Origin: Devosia lacusdianchii
GTDB lineage: Bacteria; Pseudomonadota; Alphaproteobacteria; Rhizobiales; Devosiaceae
Length of the DNA stretch: 64,000 bases
NCBI RefSeq assembly: GCF_022429625.1
Contig: NZ_CP092483.1
Location: forward strand, 372,001 to 436,000
Direction: 5' to 3'
The stretch's first letter is position 1. Each line of letters starts with the position of its first letter. Below are positions 41,949 to 52,928 of this stretch, in pieces. The translations under genes and the position numbers were made by a program. Below the pieces are notes generated by a model that had not been told where the DNA came from, did not search any database, and worked only from the letters and a program-made list of their open reading frames with translations.

Positions 41949-42893
41949 ATGGTAAAGTCCATCAACCAGCTTCGTCCGAAGTTCACCACCAATGCCGATG
42001 GCAGCGATGGCGTCCTGTTTATCCATGAGCTGGTGGGCGAGGAAGATGGCCCCACGATCGGCATTTCGGCCTCGATCCATGGCAACGAAAATACCGGCTC
42101 GCAGGCCATTCTCGAGCTGTTCCATATCCTCAAGGACATGCCGCTCAAGGGCCGCATCCTGCTGCTGCCGGTCGCCAATCCGCAGGCCTTCGCGGTCAAT
42201 GAGCGCTTCAACACCATCGACAAGGTCGATCTGAACCGCCAGTTCCCCGGCAGCCCGCGTGGTACCTATAGCCAGCAACTCGCCCATGCCCTGACCGAGC
42301 AATATTTCAACGTCATCGACATCCATATCGACCTGCATAGCGGCACCGACCGGCCGACCGTCGACTATGTCTACATCTGGAACGACGAGCCGCTGTCCCG
42401 CGCCTTCGGTTCGACGGTGCTCTACCGCCCGGTCGAGAACAAGCAGGGCACCGTTTTCGGCGGCACCACCAAGTCGGTAACGATCGACAAGCGCAACATT
42501 CCGGTCGTCGTGGTCGAACTCGGCGGGGGCATCGTCGACCAGCGGCCCTATATCAAGCGCACCGTCGACGGCATGCTCAACATGCTGCGCTCCAAAGGCG
42601 TCATCCCCGGCGACGTCGTGCCCAATCCCAAGCAGATTGTCGTCAACGAACTGGCCGGCATCCGCCCGGCCCAGGGCGGTTGGATCGAAACCCTGGCCCC
42701 GGCCAATGGTGAGGTCATCAAGGGCGACCAGCTGCTCGGCCGCGTTGTCAGCCCCTACAATTTCGAAGTGCTCGAAGAGATCAAGACCCCGTTCGCCAAC
42801 GGCGTGATGATCATGCAGCACCTCACCCGCAACCTCGTTCAGAGCGGCGACTACGCATACATGGTCGGCAATCTCGAAGGCGCGACCGACTAA
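41949..42893 (+). CDS. Succinylglutamate desuccinylase/aspartoacylase family hydrolase
   Basis: A 314-residue zinc hydrolase of the M14-like AstE/AspA group. Zinc ligands are H44 and E47 (SIHGNENTGSQ) and H130 (DIHIDLHSGT); substrate-binding N96 and R97 are in DLNRQFPG, and a conserved E occurs in VVVELGGG. Such enzymes remove acyl groups from N-acyl amino acids. Being embedded in a peptide ABC operon with two other hydrolases, it may deacylate the imported compound. The start has a modest Shine-Dalgarno (AGGGAA). Confidence 0.9.
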   Translation: MVKSINQLRPKFTTNADGSDGVLFIHELVGEEDGPTIGISASIHGNENTGSQAILELFHILKDMPLKGRILLLPVANPQAFAVNERFNTIDKVDLNRQFPGSPRGTYSQQLAHALTEQYFNVIDIHIDLHSGTDRPTVDYVYIWNDEPLSRAFGSTVLYRPVENKQGTVFGGTTKSVTIDKRNIPVVVVELGGGIVDQRPYIKRTVDGMLNMLRSKGVIPGDVVPNPKQIVVNELAGIRPAQGGWIETLAPANGEVIKGDQLLGRVVSPYNFEVLEEIKTPFANGVMIMQHLTRNLVQSGDYAYMVGNLEGATD

Positions 42894-42949
42894 GCAAGGA
42901 TCGGCATCGCCGCATGGCCGGCGCTGCCCTAGGCAAGGAAACGACGACG

Positions 42950-43937
42950 ATGAGTGTCCTCCCGCACGCCGACCAGGCGCCCGTTCTCCAGGTCACCGAT
43001 CTCGATATCGAGATCCGTGGCGCGAACGGCTCATTCGCCGTCGTTTCCGACATGAACCTGACGGTGCGGGCCGGGGAAACCCTCTGCATCGTTGGGGAAA
43101 GCGGCTGCGGTAAATCGATGACTGCCCTGTCATTGCTGCGGCTGCTGCCGGAGGCCGCCCAAGTAGCCTCCGGCAAGATTCTGATCGACGGCGTGGATTT
43201 CCTCGGCATGGACCAGCGCCAGGTCGAGGATTTCCGCGGCGAGCAGATCGCCATGATCTTCCAGGAACCACTGACGGCGCTCAATCCCGTCCTCAAGATC
43301 GGCGAGCAGATTGCCGAGGCCGTGCGCCAGCACCGCAAGTGCGGTCGGCGGCAAGCACATGAGCGCGCCATCGAAGCGCTGCAACTGGTGCAGATGCCCG
43401 ATCCCGAACGTCGGGCCGGGCAGTATCCGCACGAGCTGTCGGGCGGCATGCGCCAGCGCGCCATGATCGCGCTGGCGCTGGCCTGTGATCCCAAGATCAT
43501 CATTGCCGACGAGCCCACCACGGCGCTCGACGTCACCATCCAGGCTCAGATCCTGGGCCTGATCTCGGACCTGCAGAAGCGCCTCGGCACTGCGCAAATC
43601 CTCATCACCCATGACCTTGGCGTCGTCTCGGAAGTCGCCGACCGCGTTATCGTCATGTATGCCGGCCGCCGCGTCGAAGAGGCGAACATCTTCGATCTCT
43701 TCGATCGACCCTTCCACCCCTATACGATCGGGCTCATGGGCGCGGTGCCGCGCCCCGGCGCTTCCAGCGAGGCAGGTGATCGCCTGTCCGATATTTCGGG
43801 CACGGTGCCCCCGCTCTGGGATTTGCCCAAAGGCTGCGCCTTTGCCCCGCGCTGCCCCAATGCCTCGGCCCGTTGCCTAGAGGAACGCCCGCCATTCGAA
43901 GAAAAACGACCCGGCCACTGGGCCGCCTGCTGGGAGC

Positions 43938-43954
<17 letters not shown>
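42950..43954 (+). CDS. ABC transporter ATP-binding protein, DppD-like
   Basis: A 334-residue ATPase: Walker [11 protein letters not shown], signature LSGGMRQRAMIALALA, Walker B IIIADEPTTALD, and the C-terminal oligopeptide/dipeptide domain with a cysteine motif (GCAFAPRCPNASARC) that binds a [4Fe-4S] cluster in the Dpp/Opp family. Start ATG at 42950 is preceded by AAGGAAA; a longer frame from 42914 begins inside the intergenic region. It overlaps the next ATPase by 17 bases. Confidence 0.94.
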
Positions 43955-44918
<964 letters not shown>

Positions 44919-44926
44919 GACCAAGC

Positions 44927-46162
44927 ATGACGTCGAGCTATCTCTTCACCGGTGGGCGCGTTCTCGATGCGAACGAAGGCGCTCTCTATGACGGCCTCGA
45001 TGTGCTGGTCACCGGTGATCGCATCGTTGCCGTCGGCAACTCGGTCGTGGCGCCATCCGACACGGTCGAGATCGCCCTTGGCGGCCGCACCCTGATGCCG
45101 GGCCTCATCGACTGCCACGTTCATGTCGTCGCCGAGACGCTCGACCTCTGGTCCAACATGACGGCCCCGTCGTCGCTGGCCGCCCTGCGTTCGGCCCGTG
45201 TGATGAACGAGGCGCTGCTACGGGGCTTCACCACTTTGCGCGATCTGGGCGGCGCCGATTACGGCCTGGTTCGGGCCGTCAACGAGGGCGTCATTGCCGG
45301 ACCGCGCCTCGTCATCTGCGGCAGGGGGCTGACCACGACAGGCGGCCATGCCGATCTGCGCACCCGGACCGATGACCGCCCGGGCATATTCTCCGATCGC
45401 CTCGGTTCGATGGGCCTCATCGTCGATGGTGTCGACAATGTGCGTGCTGCCTGTCGCACCATGATCAAGGAGGGCGCCAACTTCATCAAGGTCATGGCCA
45501 ATGGCGGCGTATCCTCGCCCAACGACCCGATCCATTCCATCCAGTACTCGCGCGATGAAATCCTCGCCATGGTCGAGGAAGCCGATAATGCGGGGCTCTA
45601 TGTCTCGGCCCACGTCTATACCGATCGCGCCATTGGCCGCTGCGTCGAACTCGGCGTGCATTCGCTCGAGCACTGCAACCTCATTGAGCCAGAAACCGCT
45701 CGTGCCGCTGCTGCCAAGGGCTGTATCGCCGTGCCCACCTTGGTCGCTTACGATGCCCTCGCCATCGAAGGCGAAGCCCTCGGTCTCGGCGCCGCCGAAT
45801 TTGCCAAGATCGAAACCGTCCGCAGCGGCGGTCTGCGCTCGCTCGAAATCATGCGCGATGCCGGCCTGCCCATGGCTTTCGGCTCCGACCTGCTGGGCCA
45901 ATTGCGCAAGTATCACTGCATGGAGTTCGAGCTTCTCGCCAAGGTGCTAACCCCGCCTGAGATCATCCGCTCCGCCACCACGATCGGTGCCCTGCTGTGC
46001 CGGCTGGAGGGTGAGGCCGGCGTTATCGCTACCGGCGCTTCCGCTGACCTTTTGGTTGTCGACGGCGATCCGCTGAGCGACATTTCCCTGTTGCAGGGCG
46101 ACGGCGCTCATATGTCGGCGATCATGACCCGCGGTCAGTTCGCCAAGAACCGGTTGAACTGA
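44927..46162 (+). CDS. Amidohydrolase, prolidase/Sgx9260-like
   Basis: A 411-residue metal-dependent hydrolase of the amidohydrolase TIM-barrel superfamily. It has the HxH pair H64/H66 (LIDCHVHVV), a probable carbamylated lysine K188 (FIKVMANGG), H229 (SAHVYT), H249 (SLEHC) and D321 (FGSDLLG): the full ligand set for a binuclear site. Relatives cleave X-Pro or X-Arg dipeptides and related amides. It is last in the importer operon and the third hydrolase in it. The start lies eight bases after the dppF-like stop. Confidence 0.91.
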   Translation: MTSSYLFTGGRVLDANEGALYDGLDVLVTGDRIVAVGNSVVAPSDTVEIALGGRTLMPGLIDCHVHVVAETLDLWSNMTAPSSLAALRSARVMNEALLRGFTTLRDLGGADYGLVRAVNEGVIAGPRLVICGRGLTTTGGHADLRTRTDDRPGIFSDRLGSMGLIVDGVDNVRAACRTMIKEGANFIKVMANGGVSSPNDPIHSIQYSRDEILAMVEEADNAGLYVSAHVYTDRAIGRCVELGVHSLEHCNLIEPETARAAAAKGCIAVPTLVAYDALAIEGEALGLGAAEFAKIETVRSGGLRSLEIMRDAGLPMAFGSDLLGQLRKYHCMEFELLAKVLTPPEIIRSATTIGALLCRLEGEAGVIATGASADLLVVDGDPLSDISLLQGDGAHMSAIMTRGQFAKNRLN

Positions 46163-46212
46163 TCCTGCCAAGCCGCAAGATGGCTCAACGCCACGTTCCC
46201 TTGTGAGTCGCG

Positions 46213-46593
46213 ATGCTATTCGGGCTGTTCGTCCTGTTGGCCTGCCAGCTTGCCGGTGAGGTGATTGCCCGTGGGCTGGGACTGCCCATTCCGGGCCCGG
46301 TCATCGGCATCGTCCTGCTTTTCGCGCTGCTCACTATCCACGGCCGGATGAAACAGGCCGAAAAGGCCGAGCAGGGCGACGTCGCCAAGGCAGCCGATGG
46401 TCTCCTCGCCAATCTGGGCCTGGTCTTCGTCCCCGCCGGCGTCGGCATTTCGCAGCACTACCAGCTCATTTTCGACAATGGCATTGCCCTTATCGCGGCG
46501 CTCGTTGTCTCGACGGCGCTGACGCTGATCGTCACCGTGCTCGTGTTCCGGGCCGTTAGCCGCCTCGTCACGCGGGAGGAGAACCCGTCATGA
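46213..46593 (+). CDS. lrgA: CidA/LrgA family holin-like protein
   Basis: A 126-residue protein with four hydrophobic segments and the LrgA pattern LLACQLAGEVIARGLGLPIPGPVIGIVLLFALL (in parts) followed by GLLANLGLVFVPAGVGI. CidA/LrgA proteins form membrane oligomers; in staphylococci they affect murein hydrolase activity, while plant and bacterial relatives also transport small acids. It starts 50 bases after the amidohydrolase gene and overlaps lrgB by four bases. Confidence 0.9.
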   Translation: MLFGLFVLLACQLAGEVIARGLGLPIPGPVIGIVLLFALLTIHGRMKQAEKAEQGDVAKAADGLLANLGLVFVPAGVGISQHYQLIFDNGIALIAALVVSTALTLIVTVLVFRAVSRLVTREENPS

Positions 46594-47318
46594 CCGGCTC
46601 TCCCGCCTTCGACCTCTGGGTCTATCTCGCCGCTAGTCCGCTGCTGTGGCTGACGCTCACCATCGGCGTCTTCCTGGCGGCCCAATACCTCGCCAGGCTC
46701 AGCGGCTTTCACACGCTGGTCAATCCGGTGCTCATCACCATTGTGCTGATCGTCCTGGTCCTGCAACTGACCGGCACCAGCTACAATACCTATTTCGATG
46801 GCGCCCAGTTCATCCATTTCATCCTCGGGCCGGCGACTGTGGCGTTGGCCGTGCCGCTCTACCGCAGCCGCAAGCTGGTCCGAGCCTCGGCGCTGCCAAT
46901 CCTGGCCGCACTCGCGGTTGGCGCGCCCTTCGCCATGCTCTCGGCCACCGGCATTGCCCTGCTGCTGGGCGCGGCGCAGCAGATTGTCCTGGCGCTGGTG
47001 CCGAAATCGGTCACGGCAGGCATTGCCGTCGGTATTGCTGGCGAGATCGGCGGTGAACCGGCACTGACAGCCGTGCTCGTCATCTCCACCGGCATTCTGG
47101 GCGCTATCATCGTCACCCCGCTGATGAACGCGCTGAGGATTACCGACTATGCCGCACGTGGCTTCGCTGCCGGCCTCACCTCGCACGGCATCGGCACTGC
47201 CCGAGCCTTTCAGGTGAACTCGGTCGCCGGCACCTTCGCCGGCCTGGCCATGGCCCTCAATGGCCTTGCGACCGCGTTCCTCGCACCACTGATCTTCCGC
47301 ACGCTGTTCGGTGCCTAG
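46590..47318 (+). CDS. lrgB: LrgB family membrane protein
   Basis: A 242-residue polytopic protein with seven or so helices. The LrgB signatures are NPVLITIVLIVLVLQLTGTSYNTYFDGAQFIHFILGPATVALAVPLYR (in parts) and ITDYAARGFAAGLTSHGIGTARAFQ near the C-terminus. It works with LrgA in the membrane. Relatives such as Bacillus PftAB carry pyruvate, so transport of a small carboxylate is a possible role. It is convergent with phnE2, overlapping it by four bases at the 3' ends. Confidence 0.93.
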   Translation: MTGSPAFDLWVYLAASPLLWLTLTIGVFLAAQYLARLSGFHTLVNPVLITIVLIVLVLQLTGTSYNTYFDGAQFIHFILGPATVALAVPLYRSRKLVRASALPILAALAVGAPFAMLSATGIALLLGAAQQIVLALVPKSVTAGIAVGIAGEIGGEPALTAVLVISTGILGAIIVTPLMNALRITDYAARGFAAGLTSHGIGTARAFQVNSVAGTFAGLAMALNGLATAFLAPLIFRTLFGA

Positions 47319-48163
47319 GCACTCGGCTTGTCGTTGATGATGCGGGCGCGAATGCGCATGGAGATCGCATCGATCACCGCCACGGTGACCAGGATCATCA
47401 GGATGATGAAGGCCGCCTCGTGCCAGTTGTTGATGCGAATGCGATCCGACAATTGCAGCCCGATGCCACCCGCACCGACAATACCCAGAATGGTGGCCGA
47501 GCGGACATTGGACTCGAAGAAATAGAGCACATGGCTGATCATGACCGGCAGCACTTGCGGGAACACGCCTAGCCGAACCGCATGCGTATCGCTGCCACCC
47601 GCGGCGCGCACGCCGTCCACCGATTTCCGATCGACATTCTCGATCGCCTCGGCAAACAGCTTGCCGAACACCATGACGTCGCCAACCGCGATAGCCAGCA
47701 CGCCCGCGAATGGCCCCATGCCGACCGCCGACACGAAGATCAGCGCCCAGACCAGCCCGTCAATGCCACGAAAGCCATCGAAGACGCGGCGCAGGCTGAA
47801 ATGGAACAGCCAATTGGGCACGATATTCTTGGCGCCCAGGAACCCGAGCGGCAGGGCAATCACCGCGGCGATCAGCGTGCCTAAAAAGGCCATGGCCAGC
47901 GTTTCGAGGATTGCATAGCAGAAGTCAAAGAAGCTCTCGCCCGGCCACGGCGGCAGCATCAGCCGCACCAGCATCCCAAGCTTGGACAGCCCGTCGAACA
48001 CCCGCAGCGGCGACGCGTCGATCCACCAGAGGCCGAAGGCCAGAACGGCCGCGAAGACAAGCCACAGGCCCCAGTCGCGCGCGCTCTGACCCCAGGGCCG
48101 ACGCAGCAACGCTGGATTGATGCTCTTGAGGCGGGCGATATCGGCTTGCGTGACGGTTTGCAT
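47315..48163 (-). CDS. phnE2: Phosphonate ABC transporter permease PhnE2
   Basis: A 282-residue permease with five or six helices. The conserved cytoplasmic loop KSVDGVRAAGGSDTHAVRLGVFPQVLP is followed by SNVRSATILGIVGAGGIGLQL, both diagnostic of PhnE. It is the last gene of the phnCDE1E2 operon and pairs with PhnE1, three bases upstream. It imports organophosphonates or related phosphorus compounds across the inner membrane. Confidence 0.94.
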   Translation of the reverse strand: MQTVTQADIARLKSINPALLRRPWGQSARDWGLWLVFAAVLAFGLWWIDASPLRVFDGLSKLGMLVRLMLPPWPGESFFDFCYAILETLAMAFLGTLIAAVIALPLGFLGAKNIVPNWLFHFSLRRVFDGFRGIDGLVWALIFVSAVGMGPFAGVLAIAVGDVMVFGKLFAEAIENVDRKSVDGVRAAGGSDTHAVRLGVFPQVLPVMISHVLYFFESNVRSATILGIVGAGGIGLQLSDRIRINNWHEAAFIILMILVTVAVIDAISMRIRARIINDKPSA

Positions 48164-48166
48164 GGT

Positions 48167-49072
48167 TCAATGCCCGGAAATGAGGTCTTGGCCGATCATG
48201 CGATGGCGGACGGTCTCGCACGCGATATCGATGATCGAAACCACGGCGATCAGCAGCAGCATGATCGCGGAAATGTCGGTGTATTCGAACTGGCGGATGG
48301 CGACATAGAGCTCCTGGCCAATGCCACCGGCCCCAACGATGCCCAGCGCCGAAGCGCCGCGCACATTGATTTCAAACCGCAGCAGCAGATAGCTCGCATA
48401 ATTGGGCAGCGCCTGCGGCACCACGGCCAGTCGCATCACCATCGGCCAGTTGCCGCCTGCCGCCCGCACACCCTCGATGCTGCGCGGGTCGACATTCTCG
48501 TTGACCTCGGCAAACAGCTTGCCCAGCGAGCCGGCAGTATGCACTGCGATCGCCAACACGCCCGCAAATGGCCCAAGGCCAAAGGCGAACACGAAGATGA
48601 GCGCGAAGACCAGTTCGGGAACGGTGCGGCAGAATTCGAGCACGCGCCGGGAAACGAAATAGAAGCCGTTGTTCGGCGTCAGGTTGCGCGAGGCGAAAAA
48701 GCACAGCGACAGCGCGAGCACACCACCCAGCACTGTGCCGACAAACCCCATCAGGATGGTTTCGACCAATAGCCGTAGCCAGAACCGCAATCCCCAATAC
48801 CATTCGCCCAGATCGGCTCCCAGCGTCTCCAGCGACAGGCTGGGAATGGTGCCCGCGATATAGGTCCAGGCCTTGGGCAGACCTTGCATCAACCCGGAAA
48901 GGTTGAAATCGCTGACCGAGACCGAAGCAACCAGTGCCGCGAGGAACAGCACGCCATAGAGCATCGTCCACGCGTGCCGCACGCGCTTGGCATGCTGGTA
49001 GCGCGCCTCGAACGACGTCAGGCGGTCATGCCGCGTTGTACTGCTGCGCTGTGGCTGGTCGAGCGTTGTCAT
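48167..49072 (-). CDS. phnE1: Phosphonate ABC transporter permease PhnE1
   Basis: A 301-residue permease homologous to the adjacent PhnE2, with the same RSIEGVRAAGGNWPMVMRLAVVPQALPNY loop (in parts) and NVRGASALGIVGAGGIGQEL motif. It has a longer N-terminal cytoplasmic tail and six helices. Two phnE genes in tandem are common in Hyphomicrobiales phn loci. It lies 65 bases after phnD on the same strand. Confidence 0.94.
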   Translation of the reverse strand: MTTLDQPQRSSTTRHDRLTSFEARYQHAKRVRHAWTMLYGVLFLAALVASVSVSDFNLSGLMQGLPKAWTYIAGTIPSLSLETLGADLGEWYWGLRFWLRLLVETILMGFVGTVLGGVLALSLCFFASRNLTPNNGFYFVSRRVLEFCRTVPELVFALIFVFAFGLGPFAGVLAIAVHTAGSLGKLFAEVNENVDPRSIEGVRAAGGNWPMVMRLAVVPQALPNYASYLLLRFEINVRGASALGIVGAGGIGQELYVAIRQFEYTDISAIMLLLIAVVSIIDIACETVRHRMIGQDLISGH

Positions 49073-49137
49073 CGAAGCACTCCTCGCAAAAGGCGATGGA
49101 CACGCGAGCCGGCGGCCTGCGTGTCCATCAAGGTCAA

Positions 49138-50061
49138 TCAGTTGGCCGCGTTGCGACGACGGTCTTCGGCATTGTGTTCGGTGATGGCGATCACATCGAG
49201 ATAGTCTTCGTGCTTGGCCTCGACATAGCCGCTCGACTCGCCGCGGGTATAGGCGGCAAAGCCTTCCGGATCCTTGGTCGGGAACGCCATCAGCGCGGTC
49301 TTGAATTCATCCTGCAGTTCCTGCGGTAGACCCGTCAGGATCATGACAGGTGTGTTCGGGATGACGGGCGAGGTCCAGATGATGCGCACCGCGCCCTTTT
49401 CGATCAGGCCCTTCTTTTCCATGGTCTGGATATTGCCGGCGGTCTCGTTGCGCCAATGGGTGGCCACCGCTTCGAACGTGCCGTTGACGAGGCCGATTAC
49501 GCTCTGCTCATGGCCGCCGGAAAACGCCACGTCGCTGAAATACTCGTCGGCATTGGTGCCCAGCTCGGTCGAGAGGTAGTAGGACGGAACGGCATAGCCC
49601 GAGGTCGAGTTCGGGTCGGCAAAGGCGAAGGACTGGCCCTTGATGTCTTCCAGCGACTGGTAGCGGCTGTCAGCGCGCACGGCGATCACCGAATAGTAAC
49701 CGCGATTGCCGTCGCCATCGAGGGTGATGGCAACCGGAGCGATGGCCTCGCCCATGATCTTGCGCGCCAGGGCGTAGGCAGCCGGGCCGACCGAAGCGAT
49801 CTGCACGTGGCCCGAGCGCATCGCTTCGATCACCGCGGCATAGTCGGTGCCGCGCACGATCTTGACCGGCACGCCCAGCTCGCGGCTGAGGTAGTCGGCA
49901 TAGGGCTCGTTGCGGGCAATGGCGTCGGTCTCGTTCTCGCCCGACGAAATGCCGATGGTGAGTTCGGGATACTGCTCCCGCCAGTCCTGGGCGAGGGCAG
50001 GGACGATGAGGGCGACCGAAATCAGTACGGCCGCAGCGCTGCGGCGCACGAAAGTGAACAT
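49138..50061 (-). CDS. phnD: Phosphonate-binding periplasmic protein PhnD
   Basis: A 307-residue binding protein with signal peptide MFTFVRRSAAAVLISVALIVPALAQ. The PhnD fold shows in LTIGISSGENETDAIARNEPYADYLSRELGVPVKIVRGTDYAAVIEAM (in parts), FADPNSTSGYAVPSYYL and the SPVIPNTPVMI hinge region. It delivers phosphonate to PhnE1/E2. It is the second gene of the operon, 38 bases after phnC. Confidence 0.94.
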   Translation of the reverse strand: MFTFVRRSAAAVLISVALIVPALAQDWREQYPELTIGISSGENETDAIARNEPYADYLSRELGVPVKIVRGTDYAAVIEAMRSGHVQIASVGPAAYALARKIMGEAIAPVAITLDGDGNRGYYSVIAVRADSRYQSLEDIKGQSFAFADPNSTSGYAVPSYYLSTELGTNADEYFSDVAFSGGHEQSVIGLVNGTFEAVATHWRNETAGNIQTMEKKGLIEKGAVRIIWTSPVIPNTPVMILTGLPQELQDEFKTALMAFPTKDPEGFAAYTRGESSGYVEAKHEDYLDVIAITEHNAEDRRRNAAN

Positions 50062-50099
50062 TGGTTTGCTCCAGGTTGTCGGTAAGAGGGGCGGCGGCG

Positions 50100-50927
<828 letters not shown>

Positions 50928-50980
50928 GACCCACCCTGAATGCCCGCTTTGGGCAGTTCGTTTCCGATTGGCCGACGCTA

Positions 50981-50996
50981 ACTCGTCCGCATGACA
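50981..50996. promoter_or_regulatory. Candidate PhnF operator, site 1 before phnC
   Basis: ACTCGTCCGCATGACA, an imperfect copy of the ACTCAT-TCGG-ATGAGT repeat before phnF, located 54 bases upstream of the phnC start. Confidence 0.5.
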
Positions 50997-50999
50997 GCG

Positions 51000-52199
51000 T
51001 TAACTCATTCGAATGACATGCTCGTGACGCAGCAAACTATTGGCCGTAGGCACGCTTCCATCCGAATAGACCACGGCACCCTTGCTCAGCGTTGCCCGCA
51101 CGTGACCGACGCCGCGATCATCGGCGATGATCAGGTCGGCGCGCAGACCCCCGCGGATCTCACCGCGATCTTCGAGCCCCAGCGCCTGGGCCGGATTAAT
51201 AGTCGCGAGCCGTGCTGCCCCCGGCAGGCCCTCAGGATCGCTCTTGGCCAATACCAGCACGGCCGGCAACATGGCCGAGGGGTGATAGTCGGCAGCCAAC
51301 AGGTCGAGCAGGCCTTCGGCATGCGCATCGCGCGCCGATAGGTTGCCGGAATAGGACGTACCGCGCAGCGCATTAGGGGCGCCCATGGCATTGGCCAGGC
51401 CGCGCGCCTTGGCCTCCCGGGCCGCTTCCAGCGTCACCGGGAATTCGCTGATGGCGGCGCCCAGGTTCTGCATCTGCGCGACCTTTTCCACCGTGTCGTC
51501 GTCATGGCTGGCGAGCGGCACGCCGTGCAGGGCGCAGTACTGAGCAATCGCCCGCAGCGTCGCTGTCAGGTCGCCCGCCGTTTCCTTGCGCTCGCGGATG
51601 CGTTGCTCGAGATTGGCCGCCGCCTGCTCGATGGTGATGCCCTTGGCCTTGGATATGTTCGCCGCCTGCAATTCCAGGTCGCGATACTGCCCCTGGCCCG
51701 GCGTGTGGTCGCAGAGCGAGATCAGGTCGACCGAACCCTCCGCGATCAGTTCCTTCACCACCGATAGCGCGGCCGGGAAGGTCACTTCGAAGCGGGCATG
51801 CACCCGGTGATCGACCAGCAGCATCTCGGCATGCGAGCGGATCGCGCGGATCATCTCGCTGGTAAATTCGTAGCTCCGCATGTGTCCATAGGCCGAAGAC
51901 GGGCTGAACGATACCGCTGCGTAGGCGGTGGTGATGCCCGAATTGGCCAGCTTGCGATCGAGATCGCGCAGGCCCATTTCCATCGGCATGCGCACATTGG
52001 GGCGCGGCTCCAGCTCGCGTTCGATCATATCGCCATGCATGTCGATCATGCCCGGCATCAGGATCAGGCCGTTGCCGGTGATCTCCGCATCGGCGACCGG
52101 CTCCTCGCGGATTTCGGCGATGAGGCCGTCTTCGATGCGCAGTGCGCCGTTTTCGATGACCCGGTCGGCCAGGACAATACGGAAATCAGAGAGCCACAT
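51000..52199 (-). CDS. phnM: Alpha-D-ribose 1-methylphosphonate 5-triphosphate diphosphatase PhnM
   Basis: A 399-residue amidohydrolase-superfamily enzyme that removes pyrophosphate from the ribose 5-triphosphate intermediate before C-P cleavage. The metal-site motifs GMIDMHGDMIERELEPRP, DHTPGQGQYRD and PLASHDDDTVE are present. ATG at 52199 (MWLSDFRIVLADRV) matches the family start; the longer frame runs through phnL. It overlaps phnL by 14 bases and is the last gene of the phnFGHIJKLM transcript. Confidence 0.94.
   Translation of the reverse strand: MWLSDFRIVLADRVIENGALRIEDGLIAEIREEPVADAEITGNGLILMPGMIDMHGDMIERELEPRPNVRMPMEMGLRDLDRKLANSGITTAYAAVSFSPSSAYGHMRSYEFTSEMIRAIRSHAEMLLVDHRVHARFEVTFPAALSVVKELIAEGSVDLISLCDHTPGQGQYRDLELQAANISKAKGITIEQAAANLEQRIRERKETAGDLTATLRAIAQYCALHGVPLASHDDDTVEKVAQMQNLGAAISEFPVTLEAAREAKARGLANAMGAPNALRGTSYSGNLSARDAHAEGLLDLLAADYHPSAMLPAVLVLAKSDPEGLPGAARLATINPAQALGLEDRGEIRGGLRADLIIADDRGVGHVRATLSKGAVVYSDGSVPTANSLLRHEHVIRMS
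51003..51018. promoter_or_regulatory. Candidate PhnF operator, site 2 before phnC
   Basis: ACTCATTCGAATGACA contains the perfect palindrome TCATTCGAATGA and lies within the last codons of phnM. It closely matches the repeat before phnF. Confidence 0.55.
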
Positions 52200-52920
52200 G
52201 GTCTGCCCGTTCGCTTTCATCGGTGATGGCGCGCGTTGCCAGGTCGATCTCGCGATCGATGAGGTCGGCCACGTCGCCGGGATGGTGGAAGACGCCGACA
52301 ATAGCGACGCCTGCGGATTTGAGATCGGCCAGACGGCGTACCAGCGCGCTGCGCGCGCCGACGTCGAGCGATGCCGTTGGTTCGTCTAGCAGGAGCAATC
52401 GCTGTGGCAAAATCAGGGCCCGAGCCAGATTGACCTTTTGCTGTTCGCCGCCCGAAAACGTGCTCGGATAGGCGCGCCAAAGCTCGGGACGCACCCCGAA
52501 CTGGTCGAGCCAGTGCCGGGCCTGATCGAGCGCTTCTGCCTGCGATTGACCGGCCAGCAACAGCGGCTCGGCCACGATATCCTGCGCCGCCACGCGCGGA
52601 CGGGCATTGAGGAACTGGGTGACAAAGCCGATCTCCTGCCGCCGCAGCAGCGCGATATCGACGTCTGCCGCATTGGCCAGATCGATCTCGCCGAGCCGCG
52701 ACTGATACCAAAGGTGCCCGGCCACCGGCAGATAGCTGCGCCACAGCGTACGCAGCAGGGTGGATTTGCCGGCGCCATTATGCCCGCGCAGCAGCAGGAA
52801 TTCGCCTTTATGCAGGTCGAAGCTGATGTCTTCGAAAGCATGCAGCATGCTGTCGAGATGATACATGCGGAAGGTTTTGGTCAGTCCTTCGACGCGCAGC
52901 AGGGGTAGTGCGGTGGACAT
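52186..52920 (-). CDS. phnL: C-P lyase system ATP-binding protein PhnL
   Basis: A 244-residue ABC-type ATPase: Walker [15 protein letters not shown], signature FSGGEQQKVNLARAL, Walker B LLLLDEPTASLD, and the PhnL-specific GFVTQFLNARPRV. PhnL joins PhnK on the C-P lyase core complex, where ATP turnover is thought to open the core for substrate exchange. It begins eight bases after phnK and overlaps phnM. Confidence 0.94.
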   Translation of the reverse strand: MSTALPLLRVEGLTKTFRMYHLDSMLHAFEDISFDLHKGEFLLLRGHNGAGKSTLLRTLWRSYLPVAGHLWYQSRLGEIDLANAADVDIALLRRQEIGFVTQFLNARPRVAAQDIVAEPLLLAGQSQAEALDQARHWLDQFGVRPELWRAYPSTFSGGEQQKVNLARALILPQRLLLLDEPTASLDVGARSALVRRLADLKSAGVAIVGVFHHPGDVADLIDREIDLATRAITDESERADHVAL

Positions 52921-52928
52921 GCTGGCCC